Source: PALSA-1353 sp036267155 (GTDB taxonomy: Bacteria; Planctomycetota; Phycisphaerae; Tepidisphaerales; Tepidisphaeraceae). Taken from it: a stretch of 64,000 nucleotides of DNA. Shown here in pieces: positions 24,869-32,541 of this stretch; the first letter of the stretch is position 1; the number at the start of each line of letters is the position of its first letter. Below the pieces are notes generated by a model. The model was given only the letters and a program-made list of their open reading frames with translations, was not told where the DNA came from and did no database searches. The position numbers and the translations under genes were made by a program. Location: assembly GCA_036267155.1 (NCBI GenBank), contig DATAWP010000038.1, positions 54,395 through 118,394 on the forward strand, in the 5' to 3' direction.

Positions 24869-25738
24869 ATGCTTCCACGCCAACTGACGATCCTGGGCGT
24901 CGGCCTGCTGGGCGGGTCGATTGGCTTGGCCGTGCGCTCGGCCGCGCCGCAATGCCGCATCGTTGGCTTTGGCCAACGCCGCGCGGGGCTGGACCATGCC
25001 GTTGAAATCGGGGCCATCGATCGTTTCGAACTCGACGCGGCCGCCTCGGTGGCCGGGTCCGATCTGGTCATCCTCTGCACGCCCGTTGGCTTGTTCGAAT
25101 CCATTCTCGCCCAAATCGGACCGGCCCTGGCGCCGGGGGCGTTGGTGACGGACGTGGGAAGCACCAAACGCTCGATCGCACGACTCGGCGAATCGCATCT
25201 TCCCAAGGGCGTCGAATTCGTGGCGAGCCATCCAATGGCCGGCAGCGAAAAACGCGGCGTGGAATTCTCGCGGGCCGATCTGTTCCAGAATCAGCTTTGC
25301 ATCGTGACCCCCACGCCCGCGGCTCATCCCGACGCGGTCGATCGCATCGAGCAATTCTGGCGTTTGCTGGGCATGCGCACGACGCGGCTCAGCCCCGACG
25401 ACCACGACCGGCTTCTGGCGGATGTGAGCCATCTTCCGCATCTTTTGGCGGCCGCTTTGGTGGCCATGCAGGAAGACGCGGGACTCGATCTGAGCGGCAA
25501 GGGATTTCTGGACACCACGCGCATCGCCGGCGGCGATGGGGCGCTCTGGCGCGATATTTTTCTGGACAACGCCGACAACCTCAAAGCCGGCCTGCGCCGG
25601 CTGCGCGATGAATTAGCCACGGTTGAAAAAATGCTGGACGCCAAATCCGCCGACGCGCTTCGCGACTGGCTCAACGCCGCCGCGGCTCGGCGGCAGAAAT
25701 TGCTGGAAAAGAAGCTGCGGGAAATCGGTCCGGATTAA
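24869..25738 (+). CDS. tyrA: Prephenate dehydrogenase
   Basis: 289 residues. It oxidatively decarboxylates prephenate to 4-hydroxyphenylpyruvate in tyrosine synthesis. The NAD-binding loop is LTILGVGLLGGSIGLAVRSA at the N-terminus. LVTDVGSTKRSI, the HPMAGSEKRGVEFSRADLF active-site stretch and DHDRLLADVSHLPHLLAAAL follow. Length and order match the bacterial family without a fused chorismate mutase or ACT domain. It is monocistronic by spacing: 68 bp of repeat precede it and a repeat follows it. Confidence 0.92.
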   Translation: MLPRQLTILGVGLLGGSIGLAVRSAAPQCRIVGFGQRRAGLDHAVEIGAIDRFELDAAASVAGSDLVILCTPVGLFESILAQIGPALAPGALVTDVGSTKRSIARLGESHLPKGVEFVASHPMAGSEKRGVEFSRADLFQNQLCIVTPTPAAHPDAVDRIEQFWRLLGMRTTRLSPDDHDRLLADVSHLPHLLAAALVAMQEDAGLDLSGKGFLDTTRIAGGDGALWRDIFLDNADNLKAGLRRLRDELATVEKMLDAKSADALRDWLNAAAARRQKLLEKKLREIGPD

Positions 25739-25751
25739 GCAAGAAATGCGA

Positions 25752-25871
25752 TTTTTGCCACAGATAAAAATCAGATTCACACAGATAATACAAAAACGGG
25801 CGAGCAATCTGGAATTCGTGTTGCAATTGGCATTTCATCCGTGTGCATCTGATTTGTATCTGTCGCAAAAT
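25752..25871. repeat. CACAGAT-type inverted repeat
   Basis: The left arm TTTTTGCCACAGATAAAAAT continues CAGATTCACACAGATAAT; the right arm (about 25836-25871) is its degenerate inverse, CATCCGTGTGCATCTGATTT. A second copy is at 27910-27995. The two flank the ybaB-dnaX pair. Confidence 0.75.
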
Positions 25872-25903
25872 TTCTTCTCTTTGCGGCCGCCTTTTGGGCC
25901 ATC

Positions 25904-26242
25904 TCAAGGCAAGAGTCCCGGCGGCAAACCCAAATCCCCCATGGCCTTCTGCATCTGATCCTTCATCATGTCCGCGGCCTTGGTCTGGGCCGCCTGAACT
26001 GCCGCGACGACCATCTCCTCCAGCATTTCGGTGTCGTTGGTGTCGATCTTCTGCTTGTCGATCTTCAGCTTCACCAATTCCTGTTTCCCATTGACGGTCG
26101 CTTCCACCATGCCGGCTCCGGCGTCGGCGGTTACTTGCTTGCGGGCCAGCTCTTCCTGCATGGCCGCCATCTTTCCCTGCATCTCCTTCGCCTGTTTCAT
26201 CAGCTCGCCGATATTGCCGAGGTTTTTCAATGCATCGAACAT
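25904..26242 (-). CDS. ybaB: YbaB/EbfC family nucleoid-associated protein
   Basis: 112 residues with the YbaB pattern: helix MFDALKNLGNIGELMKQAKE, then MQGKMAAMQEELARKQVTAD, a central beta sheet (GMVEATVNGKQELVKLKIDK) and a C-terminal helix. The protein binds DNA and usually lies next to dnaX and recR. Here it follows dnaX by 21 bp on the same strand, so it is probably in the dnaX operon. recR is not present. Confidence 0.9.
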   Translation of the reverse strand: MFDALKNLGNIGELMKQAKEMQGKMAAMQEELARKQVTADAGAGMVEATVNGKQELVKLKIDKQKIDTNDTEMLEEMVVAAVQAAQTKAADMMKDQMQKAMGDLGLPPGLLP

Positions 26243-26263
26243 TCGGGCCTTTCGTCTTGTATT

Positions 26264-27874
26264 CTATTCCACCTTGACGATCCGTCCGCCGAATTCTTCC
26301 ATCACCATTTTTACCAGCGGATCGTCCTGGGCGGCCGGATCGATCGGCGATTTTGCGGGCGGCGCGGCTCTGCCGCCGGCGCGCACAGCGGCGTCCTGCT
26401 GTTCGATCTCGAATTTCACTCCCGTCGGCTCGCCGCGAAGATCGGTCAAAGTCTGGGCAATCTGATCCTTCTTGCCGTTGCTGGACCATTGCCTGGCAAA
26501 CGTATCCAGATGATGCGGAAAAAGAATGACCGCCTGGCCCTGGTCGATTCCGCCGAAGGTGGCCATCCGCAGCGTGTGGGCCAGCGAGGAGGTCTTCTGT
26601 TCCAATCTCGCGAGCAGGCCCGCCCACAAATCCTCCGGCACGGCAACGGGGGCGCTCGGGGTCGGTTGCTCCTCCAGCGGTGCGGCGGGAGGCGCTGCCG
26701 TCACCGGCTCAAGCTTTTTTTTTTGATCCACTGAAGGGGTGGCCGAAGGCGACGCCAGGAGTTGTTCGATCGAGGAGAACTGCTCCGCCAGCGCCAGCCG
26801 CACCAGCGTGGCATCGAGCATCGCCCGGCCTGTCTGGCTCTGCCGCAAGTTCCGCCGCAGCTCTTCCAATATCGCGATGTCCTGCGACAGCGTGGCCGGT
26901 TCGAATTTCGCGGCCTGATCGGCCAATTCAGATTCGCTCAACCCCGGCACGTTCAAGAGTCCGCTTTCCTTGCCGCACGTCCGTGCAATCAGCAGGTTCC
27001 GCAGATGATCCGACAGGGCCGCGATCAGCGCATCGGCCGACAGGCCCGAGTTGAACATCGCATCGGCCCGCTGCAGCGTTTGCTTTGCATCGCCGGTTCC
27101 GATGGAATCGACCAGTTCGGCGACGAGCTGCACGCGCGGCAAGCCGAGCATTTCCTCGACGTTTTGGGCCGAGAGATTTTTGTCTCCGAGGCTCAGGAGT
27201 CGATCCAGCAGCGACAGCGCATCGCGCATCGAGCCCGCCCCCGCCTTGGCCACGATTGCCAGCGCATTCTCCTGGGCTGAAATCTTTTCCTTCTTGCAGA
27301 TTTCCTTCAAATGCCGGGCGATCTCGCGCGAAGAAATATTGCGAAAATCAAACCGCTGGCAGCGCGACAGAATCGTCGGCAAAACCTTTTCCGGCTCGGT
27401 CGTGGCCAGGATGAATTTGACGTGGCTCGGCGGCTCCTCAAGTATCTTGAGCAGCGCGTTGAACGCCGACTTACTGAGCATGTGAACTTCGTCGATGATG
27501 TAGATCTTGAACCGGCTGCGGGCCGGGCGGTACTGGGCGTTTTCGATGATCTCGCGGACGTTGTCGACGCCGGTGTTGCTGGCCGCGTCGATCTCGATCA
27601 CGTCGATGTCGTCCCCGCGCGCAATCGAGAGGCACGAATCGCATTTCCCGCAGGGATCGGGCGTGGGTCCGTCGGACTTCTGGCAATTCAGCGCCTTGGC
27701 CAGAATCCTGGCCGTGCTGGTCTTGCCGGTGCCGCGCGTTCCGCAAAAGAGATACGCATGCGCGATGCGACCGGTCTCGATGGCTTTCTTGAGCGTCTTG
27801 GCAATGTGTTCCTGCCCGACGAGTTCGTCGAAGTTCGCGGAGCGATATTTTCGGGCCAGGACGGTGTAGGACAT
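26264..27874 (-). CDS. dnaX: DNA polymerase III subunit tau (and gamma by frameshift)
   Basis: 536 residues from the ATG at 27874. It is the clamp-loader ATPase. The Walker A loop is FCGTRGTGKTSTARILAKAL, the zinc knuckle is NCQKSDGPTPDPCGKCDSC, the DEVHML box and SRCQRFDFR (sensor) follow, and the C-terminal part is the tau-specific tail. The upstream in-frame codons back to 27949 lie in the CACAGAT repeat. A slippery run of ten A bases at codons 384-387 with a -1 stop immediately after it allows a shorter gamma form of about 388 residues. Confidence 0.94.
   Translation of the reverse strand: MSYTVLARKYRSANFDELVGQEHIAKTLKKAIETGRIAHAYLFCGTRGTGKTSTARILAKALNCQKSDGPTPDPCGKCDSCLSIARGDDIDVIEIDAASNTGVDNVREIIENAQYRPARSRFKIYIIDEVHMLSKSAFNALLKILEEPPSHVKFILATTEPEKVLPTILSRCQRFDFRNISSREIARHLKEICKKEKISAQENALAIVAKAGAGSMRDALSLLDRLLSLGDKNLSAQNVEEMLGLPRVQLVAELVDSIGTGDAKQTLQRADAMFNSGLSADALIAALSDHLRNLLIARTCGKESGLLNVPGLSESELADQAAKFEPATLSQDIAILEELRRNLRQSQTGRAMLDATLVRLALAEQFSSIEQLLASPSATPSVDQKKKLEPVTAAPPAAPLEEQPTPSAPVAVPEDLWAGLLARLEQKTSSLAHTLRMATFGGIDQGQAVILFPHHLDTFARQWSSNGKKDQIAQTLTDLRGEPTGVKFEIEQQDAAVRAGGRAAPPAKSPIDPAAQDDPLVKMVMEEFGGRIVKVE
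26697..26724 (-). promoter_or_regulatory. programmed -1 frameshift signal in dnaX
   Basis: The mRNA reads CAA AAA AAA AAG CTT GAG (A run 26715-26724). It contains the E. coli dnaX-type heptamer A AAA AAG in the right phase. After a -1 slip the next codons are GCT and TGA, so translation ends at once. A hairpin GCCG-GTGA-CGGC (26697-26708) starts five bases downstream, as in E. coli. RNA polymerase slippage on the A run would give the same product. Confidence 0.8.
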
Positions 27875-27909
27875 AGGGATGTATCGCAGTGTAGCAAACA
27901 CAAAGAATT

Positions 27910-27995
27910 TGGCCACAGATACAAAATCAGATTCACACGGATAAATCAAAACAAAATGCTTTTATCCGCGTGCATCCGATATCTGTGGCAAAAAT
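27910..27995. repeat. CACAGAT-type inverted repeat, second copy
   Basis: The left arm GGCCACAGATACAAAATCAG continues ATTCACACGGATAAATC. The right arm TTTATCCGCGTGCATCCGAT continues ATCTGTGGCA. It lies between the divergent dnaX and sugar-isomerase genes and may form part of a promoter region for both. Confidence 0.75.
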
Positions 27996-28045
27996 GCATT
28001 TTCTTTTTTGTTGCATTTTGAATCCAATCATGGCAAATCATTTCC

Positions 28046-28933
28046 ATGGCCCAAACACACACCGGTTCGTTGCCCATCGGCTTCCGCCGCGGCTGGAGCG
28101 AATGGCAGAAGAATCTCAACAACGTGATCTCGTTCGCCAGGAATAATGGATTCGAAGGCATTGATGTCGGCGATCTGCCGGCCGACCAGATCAAACCGAT
28201 CCTTGCCGCAAACCTGCGTGTGGGATCGGTGGACCTGAAACGGCCCTGGGAAGCGATCGCGTCGGCCGATCCCGCCAAGCGCAAGGATGCCGTGGCCGCC
28301 GCCGCGGATCACATCAAATCGGTCGCCGCCCTGGGCGTTCGCAATTTCTTCACGGTTATCTTTCCCGATGATGATTCGCGCGATCGTAAGCAGAATTTTA
28401 AATTGGCCGTCGAGGGATATTCCCAGCTCGCCGAATCCATCGCCGCCACCGGCGCGCGAATCGTGATCGAAGGATATCCGGGAAGTTATCCGTATTATCC
28501 CGCTTTTTGCTGCACGCCGGAAAGCGTTCGGGCATTTTTCAAGGAAACGGCCAGCGATCGACTGGCCATCAATTTCGATCCGTCGCATCTGATCCGCATG
28601 GGAATGGATCCGGCGCGGTTTCTCGGCGAATTCGCCGCCCGTGTCGGGCACGTACATGCCAAGGACACGCAAATCATCGACGGGGGACTGTACGAATTCG
28701 GCAATCTCCAGCCCGCGACGTTTGCCGAGCCGCGCCCCTACGGCGGATATCACTGGCGGTACTGCATTCCCGGCCATGGCACGGCTCCGTGGACGACGTT
28801 GCTACGAATGCTGAGCGAATCGAAATACGACGGCCTCGTCAGCGTGGAATTGGAAGATGAGGATTTCAACGGTTCGGAAGCCGGCGAAAAACGCGGGCTG
28901 GTGGCGAGCAAAGATTTTCTGATGGGTGTGTGA
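28046..28933 (+). CDS. Sugar phosphate isomerase/epimerase-like TIM-barrel protein
   Basis: 295 residues of the xylose isomerase-like TIM-barrel superfamily. Metal-binding candidates appear in order: Glu in ARIVIEGYPGSYPYYPAF, Asp and His in LAINFDPSHLIRMGMDP, His in VGHVHAKDTQI and Glu in LVSVELEDEDF. Substrate unknown; many planctomycetes have numerous paralogues acting on sugars. It diverges from dnaX. The XRE-type gene follows, and the TGA stop overlaps a possible GTG start there. Confidence 0.8.
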   Translation: MAQTHTGSLPIGFRRGWSEWQKNLNNVISFARNNGFEGIDVGDLPADQIKPILAANLRVGSVDLKRPWEAIASADPAKRKDAVAAAADHIKSVAALGVRNFFTVIFPDDDSRDRKQNFKLAVEGYSQLAESIAATGARIVIEGYPGSYPYYPAFCCTPESVRAFFKETASDRLAINFDPSHLIRMGMDPARFLGEFAARVGHVHAKDTQIIDGGLYEFGNLQPATFAEPRPYGGYHWRYCIPGHGTAPWTTLLRMLSESKYDGLVSVELEDEDFNGSEAGEKRGLVASKDFLMGV

Positions 28934-28980
28934 GTGAAATTCCACCGTTCGGGCGGCACGTAACAAAAGGACAGAAGGAC

Positions 28981-29325
28981 GTGGCTAAAAAGCGTAGGTC
29001 CTCGGAGACGGCAAGCGAAATCCTCTTTCGCCGGTATTACCGCGGGAAGCCCAAGCAGCGTCTGGCCGAAGCGCAGGCAACGATGTCGGCCTTGGCCTTG
29101 GGGGACAGGATTCGCATGTTGAGGGAGGGGGCCGGTTTGACACAGGCTGAACTCGCCAAACGCATCGGTACCCAGCCCTCCCAAATCAGCAGGATTGAGG
29201 ATGCCGACTATACCGGTCATTCAGTGGAGACTTTGAGAAGGATTGCCACCGCGTTGAACGCCACGCTACATATCGAGTTGGTTCCGGAAGATGGAAAGCG
29301 GCGGCGGATTTTGAAGGCGGGGTGA
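28981..29325 (+). CDS. XRE-family helix-turn-helix protein
   Basis: 114 residues from the GTG at 28981, which is preceded by AAGGA about ten bases upstream. A GTG at 28930 overlapping the previous stop is an alternative, giving 131 residues with a less protein-like leader. The HTH is IRMLREGAGLTQAELAKRIG with TQPSQISRIEDADYTGHSVE. The ending LNATLHIELVPEDG resembles antitoxins of the HigA kind. No toxin gene is next to it, so it may be an orphan regulator. Confidence 0.7.
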   Translation: MAKKRRSSETASEILFRRYYRGKPKQRLAEAQATMSALALGDRIRMLREGAGLTQAELAKRIGTQPSQISRIEDADYTGHSVETLRRIATALNATLHIELVPEDGKRRRILKAG

Positions 29326-29361
29326 TTACAGGACCGTGATGCTGGGACGACGCCAATACCA

Positions 29362-29387
29362 CGCGTCGCAAGCGACGCGGCTAAAAG
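29362..29387 (+). repeat. palindrome, GGCTAAA family
   Basis: Arms CGCGTCGC and GCGACGCG around AA, followed by GCTAAAA. It lies between the convergent HTH and yebC genes and could end transcripts from both sides. Confidence 0.65.
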
Positions 29388-29420
29388 TGGGTGGTTTGTG
29401 TGGGATTTGGGGCGTTGCGT

Positions 29421-30155
29421 TTAGACGGACACGCCCTCGGGTATCTCCGCGTTGTGGCTGACGGTCTGCACGTCGTCGTTGTCTTCCAGCGTATCAATCA
29501 GCTTCAGCAGCTTCTGCGCTTTTTCTGCGTCGATCGGGATCGTGCTGGTGGGAACATTCGTGATCTCCGACGCTTCGATGGGAATGTTGGCCGCGGAGAC
29601 GGCTTCCTTGACTTTGATGAAACTCGTGGGGGACGTGATCAATTCGAAAACTTCGCCCTCGTTTTTGATGTCGTCGGCGCCGGCTTCGAGGCCGAGTTCC
29701 AGCAGCTTGTCTTCGTCGGTTGACGACGCTTTGACGGTGATGATTCCCTGCTTGACGAACTGGAAGGCGACGGCGCCGCTGGCGGCGAAGTTTCCGCCGT
29801 GCTTTTCGAAGATGGAGCGCAATTCCGGGGCGGTGCGGGCGCGGTTGTTGGTCAGGGCGTCGATCATGATGGCGATGCCGCCGGGGGCGTAGCCTTCGTA
29901 GACGGCTGCTTCGTAGTTTTCGCCGCCCAATTCTCCCGTGCCCTTCATGATCGCTTTTTCGATCGTGTCCTTAGGCATGTTGGCGGCCTTGGCTTCGTCG
30001 ATGGTGTATCGAAGGGAAAGATTGTCGCGCGGATCGCCGCCACCGCGGGCGGCGATGATGATCTTGCGGGCGATCTTGCTCCAGACTTTGCCGCGCTTGG
30101 CGTCGGTGGCGCCTTTGGCACGCTTGATCTTCGCCCAGTGACTGTGTCCGGCCAT
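29421..30155 (-). CDS. yebC: YebC/PmpR-family transcriptional regulator
   Basis: 244 residues with the family start MAGHSHWAKIKRAKGATDAK, the conserved WSKIARKIIIAARGGGDPRD and ENYEAAVYEGYAPGGIAIMI. YebC proteins are DNA-binding regulators, and some also relieve ribosome stalling. It shows no ruvC or other Holliday-junction genes next to it, unlike in many bacteria. It lies after a palindrome and is the first of a minus-strand run. Confidence 0.93.
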   Translation of the reverse strand: MAGHSHWAKIKRAKGATDAKRGKVWSKIARKIIIAARGGGDPRDNLSLRYTIDEAKAANMPKDTIEKAIMKGTGELGGENYEAAVYEGYAPGGIAIMIDALTNNRARTAPELRSIFEKHGGNFAASGAVAFQFVKQGIITVKASSTDEDKLLELGLEAGADDIKNEGEVFELITSPTSFIKVKEAVSAANIPIEASEITNVPTSTIPIDAEKAQKLLKLIDTLEDNDDVQTVSHNAEIPEGVSV

Positions 30156-30162
30156 GATGATG

Positions 30163-30192
30163 GGCCCGGCGTGTTTTCACGCCGGGCTAAAT
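30163..30192. repeat. palindrome, GGCTAAA family
   Basis: CCCGGCGTG and CACGCCGGG arms with a TTTT loop, followed by CTAAAT. It lies just upstream of yebC, between it and hisG. Confidence 0.65.
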
Positions 30193-30236
30193 GGGTGTAG
30201 GGGGTCTGGTTCGGCGAAATTGGCGCTTGGCGTCGT

Positions 30237-31130
30237 TTATGGGATCACCTTATTCAGTGGATAGGTGATGATTCCCGTGGCGCCGGCACGCTTGAGGCGG
30301 GGAATCAATTCGCGCTCCTGCTTTTCTTCGAGGATCACTTCGACGGCGACCCAATTTCCATCGGCCAATCGGCTGACGGTTGGGCTCTTCTCGGCCGGTA
30401 AGAATCCAACCACCTCACTGAGCCGGTCTTCCGGGACGTTCATCTTCAGGCCGACTTTGGCCCTGGCTTCGATCGCGCCCTTGAGAAGCATCGCGATGTT
30501 TTCCATTTTCTCGCGCTTCCAGGGGATTTCCCAGGCGGATTTGTTGGCCACGAATCGGGTCGTGCTGGTCAGAAGCGTGTCGACGATGCGAAGATTGTTG
30601 GCCCGCAATGACGAGCCGGTTTCGGTTCCCTCGACGATGGCGTCGAGCAGGCGGGCCTTGATTTCGGTCGTGCCCCAGGAGAACTCGACGTTCACCTGGA
30701 TGTTCCTGGCGGCGAACCAGCGGCGCGTGGTGTTGACCAGTTCGGTGGCGATGATCTTGCCATTCAAATCTTCGGCGCGGCGGACGGGGCTTTCCTCCGG
30801 AACGGCCAGCACCCAGCGGTATGGGTTGGAGGTGGCGCGCGAATAGGTCAGCTCGCACACCTCGATCACGTCGGCCTCGTTGCCGTTCTCGACGACGTAG
30901 TCGTAGCCGGTCAGGCCGCAGTCGATGATGTTGTCCACGACGTATCGGCTGATCTCCTGGGCGCGGAAAAATACCGCGGAGAGTTTTTCGTCGTCGATGC
31001 GGGGAAAAACGCTGCGTTCGGCGATGTTGATCCGATAGCCGGCGCGGCCGAACAGTTCGATGGTGGACTGTTGCAGGCTTCCGCTGGGAAGCCCCAGGCG
31101 CAGCGTGGTTGTAGGCAGGCGGTCGGTCAT
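30237..31130 (-). CDS. hisG: ATP phosphoribosyltransferase, long form
   Basis: 297 residues. It joins ATP and PRPP in the first step of histidine synthesis. The N-terminal half has LRLGLPSGSLQQSTIELFGR, DCGLTGYDYVVENG and GKIIATELVNTTRRWFAARN. The C-terminal 75 residues (VGLKMNVPEDRLSEVVGFLP, NWVAVEVILEEKQERELIPR) are the extra ACT-like regulatory domain of the long, histidine-inhibited form, so no hisZ is needed. It overlaps the upstream gene by four bases (ATGA). No other his gene is in the window. Confidence 0.93.
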   Translation of the reverse strand: MTDRLPTTTLRLGLPSGSLQQSTIELFGRAGYRINIAERSVFPRIDDEKLSAVFFRAQEISRYVVDNIIDCGLTGYDYVVENGNEADVIEVCELTYSRATSNPYRWVLAVPEESPVRRAEDLNGKIIATELVNTTRRWFAARNIQVNVEFSWGTTEIKARLLDAIVEGTETGSSLRANNLRIVDTLLTSTTRFVANKSAWEIPWKREKMENIAMLLKGAIEARAKVGLKMNVPEDRLSEVVGFLPAEKSPTVSRLADGNWVAVEVILEEKQERELIPRLKRAGATGIITYPLNKVIP

Positions 31131-31753
31131 GACTTGGCCCTTTTCTTCGCTCCATCGGCGTGGGCCGCCTTGCGAAGCATCACAAAACTTTCATACACTT
31201 CATCGCTTTTGAGGTGGTTTTCCAGAAATTTCTGCGCGTCCAGCAGGGTCGTCTCCTCGTCGAGAATTTCCTGATCCTTCAAATACGAGAGCATCTCATC
31301 ATCCAGAGGGAACGCGCTGCCCTCGAGCGTGAAGAGCATGATAAATGCCTCGACGAACGGGTGAATTCCCGGCAGCTCGCGCAGGAATTGGCGAGCTTCG
31401 CGTTTGCTGACGGTTTTGAGGCGGTCGAGGCTCATCGTGTGCTCGCGCTCGAAAATATCGTTGAGACATTGGGTGATCATCGCGACGCGCTGCTCGATGG
31501 CGGGATATCGGACGCCGAGCATTTCCTGGATTTCCAGGTCCGTCGCCACGCGCAGCTCGTTGAGGTCCACGAACTCTTTGGTGATCGCCTTCATCGCATC
31601 TTCGGCGCGCGAATCGCTGACGTCGTAGCTCATGGCGGCGCGCACCAGCGCTTCGAGGGCCTCGAACGTCGGACGGGGGTCGGGCTTCCCGTCGCGCGAG
31701 AGGCGCTTGAACAACTGTTTCAATTCATCACCGTGTTTAGTCGCGTTTTTCAT
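31127..31753 (-). CDS. Endonuclease III-like helix-hairpin-helix protein lacking catalytic lysine
   Basis: 208 residues with an HhH-GPD pattern: VRAAMSYDVSDSRAEDAMKA, then a long helical stretch, then FLRELPGIHPFVEAFIMLFT and FPLDDEML. In endonuclease III the hairpin reads LPGVGRKTA, with the lyase lysine, and an Asp follows in VDTH. Here the lysine position is replaced (HPFVEA), but the acidic DD pair remains. No iron-sulphur cysteines are present. It may be a DNA-binding or monofunctional glycosylase-like protein. It overlaps rbfA by 17 bases and hisG by four, so all three are probably one operon. Confidence 0.55.
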   Translation of the reverse strand: MKNATKHGDELKQLFKRLSRDGKPDPRPTFEALEALVRAAMSYDVSDSRAEDAMKAITKEFVDLNELRVATDLEIQEMLGVRYPAIEQRVAMITQCLNDIFEREHTMSLDRLKTVSKREARQFLRELPGIHPFVEAFIMLFTLEGSAFPLDDEMLSYLKDQEILDEETTLLDAQKFLENHLKSDEVYESFVMLRKAAHADGAKKRAKS

Positions 31754-32141
31754 TCGATTCCTGATCCTTTTCCGAGCGGCGGCGGTCCAGCTCGGCGTTC
31801 TCCTCTGAAACTTTCCTCAGCACTTCCAGAAGCTCCAGTTCCTTTTTCAGGTTTTCATCCAGATGAAACTTCAGGAACGGCGCCACCCGCAACGTGAGCG
31901 AGTGCGTCAATTTCGTGCGCATCAGCCCGGCCGAGTGGCGCAGCGCGTTCAGCGCCGCCGTCTGCTGGCCCTGCGTGCCCATGACCGTCATGTAGACATC
32001 CGCCACCGACAGGTCCGGGCTGATTTTCACGCGCGTGATGCTGGGCAATCCGGTCAGCCGGGGATCGTTCAGCTCTCGCAGGATGATCAGGCCCAGTTCC
32101 TGCTGAATGGTGCTGGCCAGTCGTTCGGTTCGGCGGGACAT
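31737..32141 (-). CDS. rbfA: Ribosome-binding factor A
   Basis: 134 residues from the ATG at 32141, which has GAGGAGACC before it. RbfA helps mature the 16S 5' end in the 30S subunit. The family features are MSRRTERLASTIQQELGLII, LRELNDPRLTGLPSITRVKI and DLSVADVYMTVMG. The KH-type fold matches the length, with an added acidic-basic C-terminal tail (RRRSEKDQESNEKRD). It lies seven bases after the DUF503 gene. Confidence 0.9.
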   Translation of the reverse strand: MSRRTERLASTIQQELGLIILRELNDPRLTGLPSITRVKISPDLSVADVYMTVMGTQGQQTAALNALRHSAGLMRTKLTHSLTLRVAPFLKFHLDENLKKELELLEVLRKVSEENAELDRRRSEKDQESNEKRD

Positions 32142-32148
32142 GGTCTCC

Positions 32149-32430
32149 TCATAACAACTCAATCCGATAATCCACGAGCGAAACCTGCGGCACCGACCGC
32201 ACGAAATCGACCAGCTTGCTGAGCGCGCCTTCGACGTAGCGGCTGTCGTTGCTCACCATCGCCATGCCCAGGATCGAGCGGCGATGCTCGTCCAATGCTC
32301 CGACCTCCGCGATGGAGACGTTGTGCGCGTGGGCGATGCGGTCCTTGATGCTCTTGACCACGCGGCGCTTGTCCTTCAGGGACATCGCGTCGGCGATCGA
32401 AATCTCGATTTGCAACACGCCGATGGTCAT
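32149..32430 (-). CDS. DUF503 family protein
   Basis: 93 residues starting at ATG 32430 with MTIGVLQIEISIADAMSLKD, the signature of DUF503, followed by KRRVVKSIKDRIAHAHNVSI. These small proteins are often found between infB and rbfA, as here, and may act in ribosome assembly. The ribosome-binding site is weak and the AAGT repeat lies directly upstream. Confidence 0.88.
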   Translation of the reverse strand: MTIGVLQIEISIADAMSLKDKRRVVKSIKDRIAHAHNVSIAEVGALDEHRRSILGMAMVSNDSRYVEGALSKLVDFVRSVPQVSLVDYRIELL

Positions 32431-32435
32431 TTCGG

Positions 32436-32538
32436 GAAGTGCAAGCGGCAAGTACAAGTGACGAGTAGAAGCCCTTGATTTAACTTGCACTTGGTACTTG
32501 TTACTTGCACTTCATTCTTCTTACTTTCAACTTGCACT
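32436..32538. repeat. AAGT-type degenerate repeat
   Basis: A plus-strand run GGGAAGTGCAAGCGGCAAGT is followed by ACTTGCACTTGGTACTTGTT and ACTTTCAACTTGCACTCG. It fills the gap between infB and the DUF503 gene. The same kind is at 24771-24839 and 48421-48495. Confidence 0.7.
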
Positions 32539-32541
32539 CGT

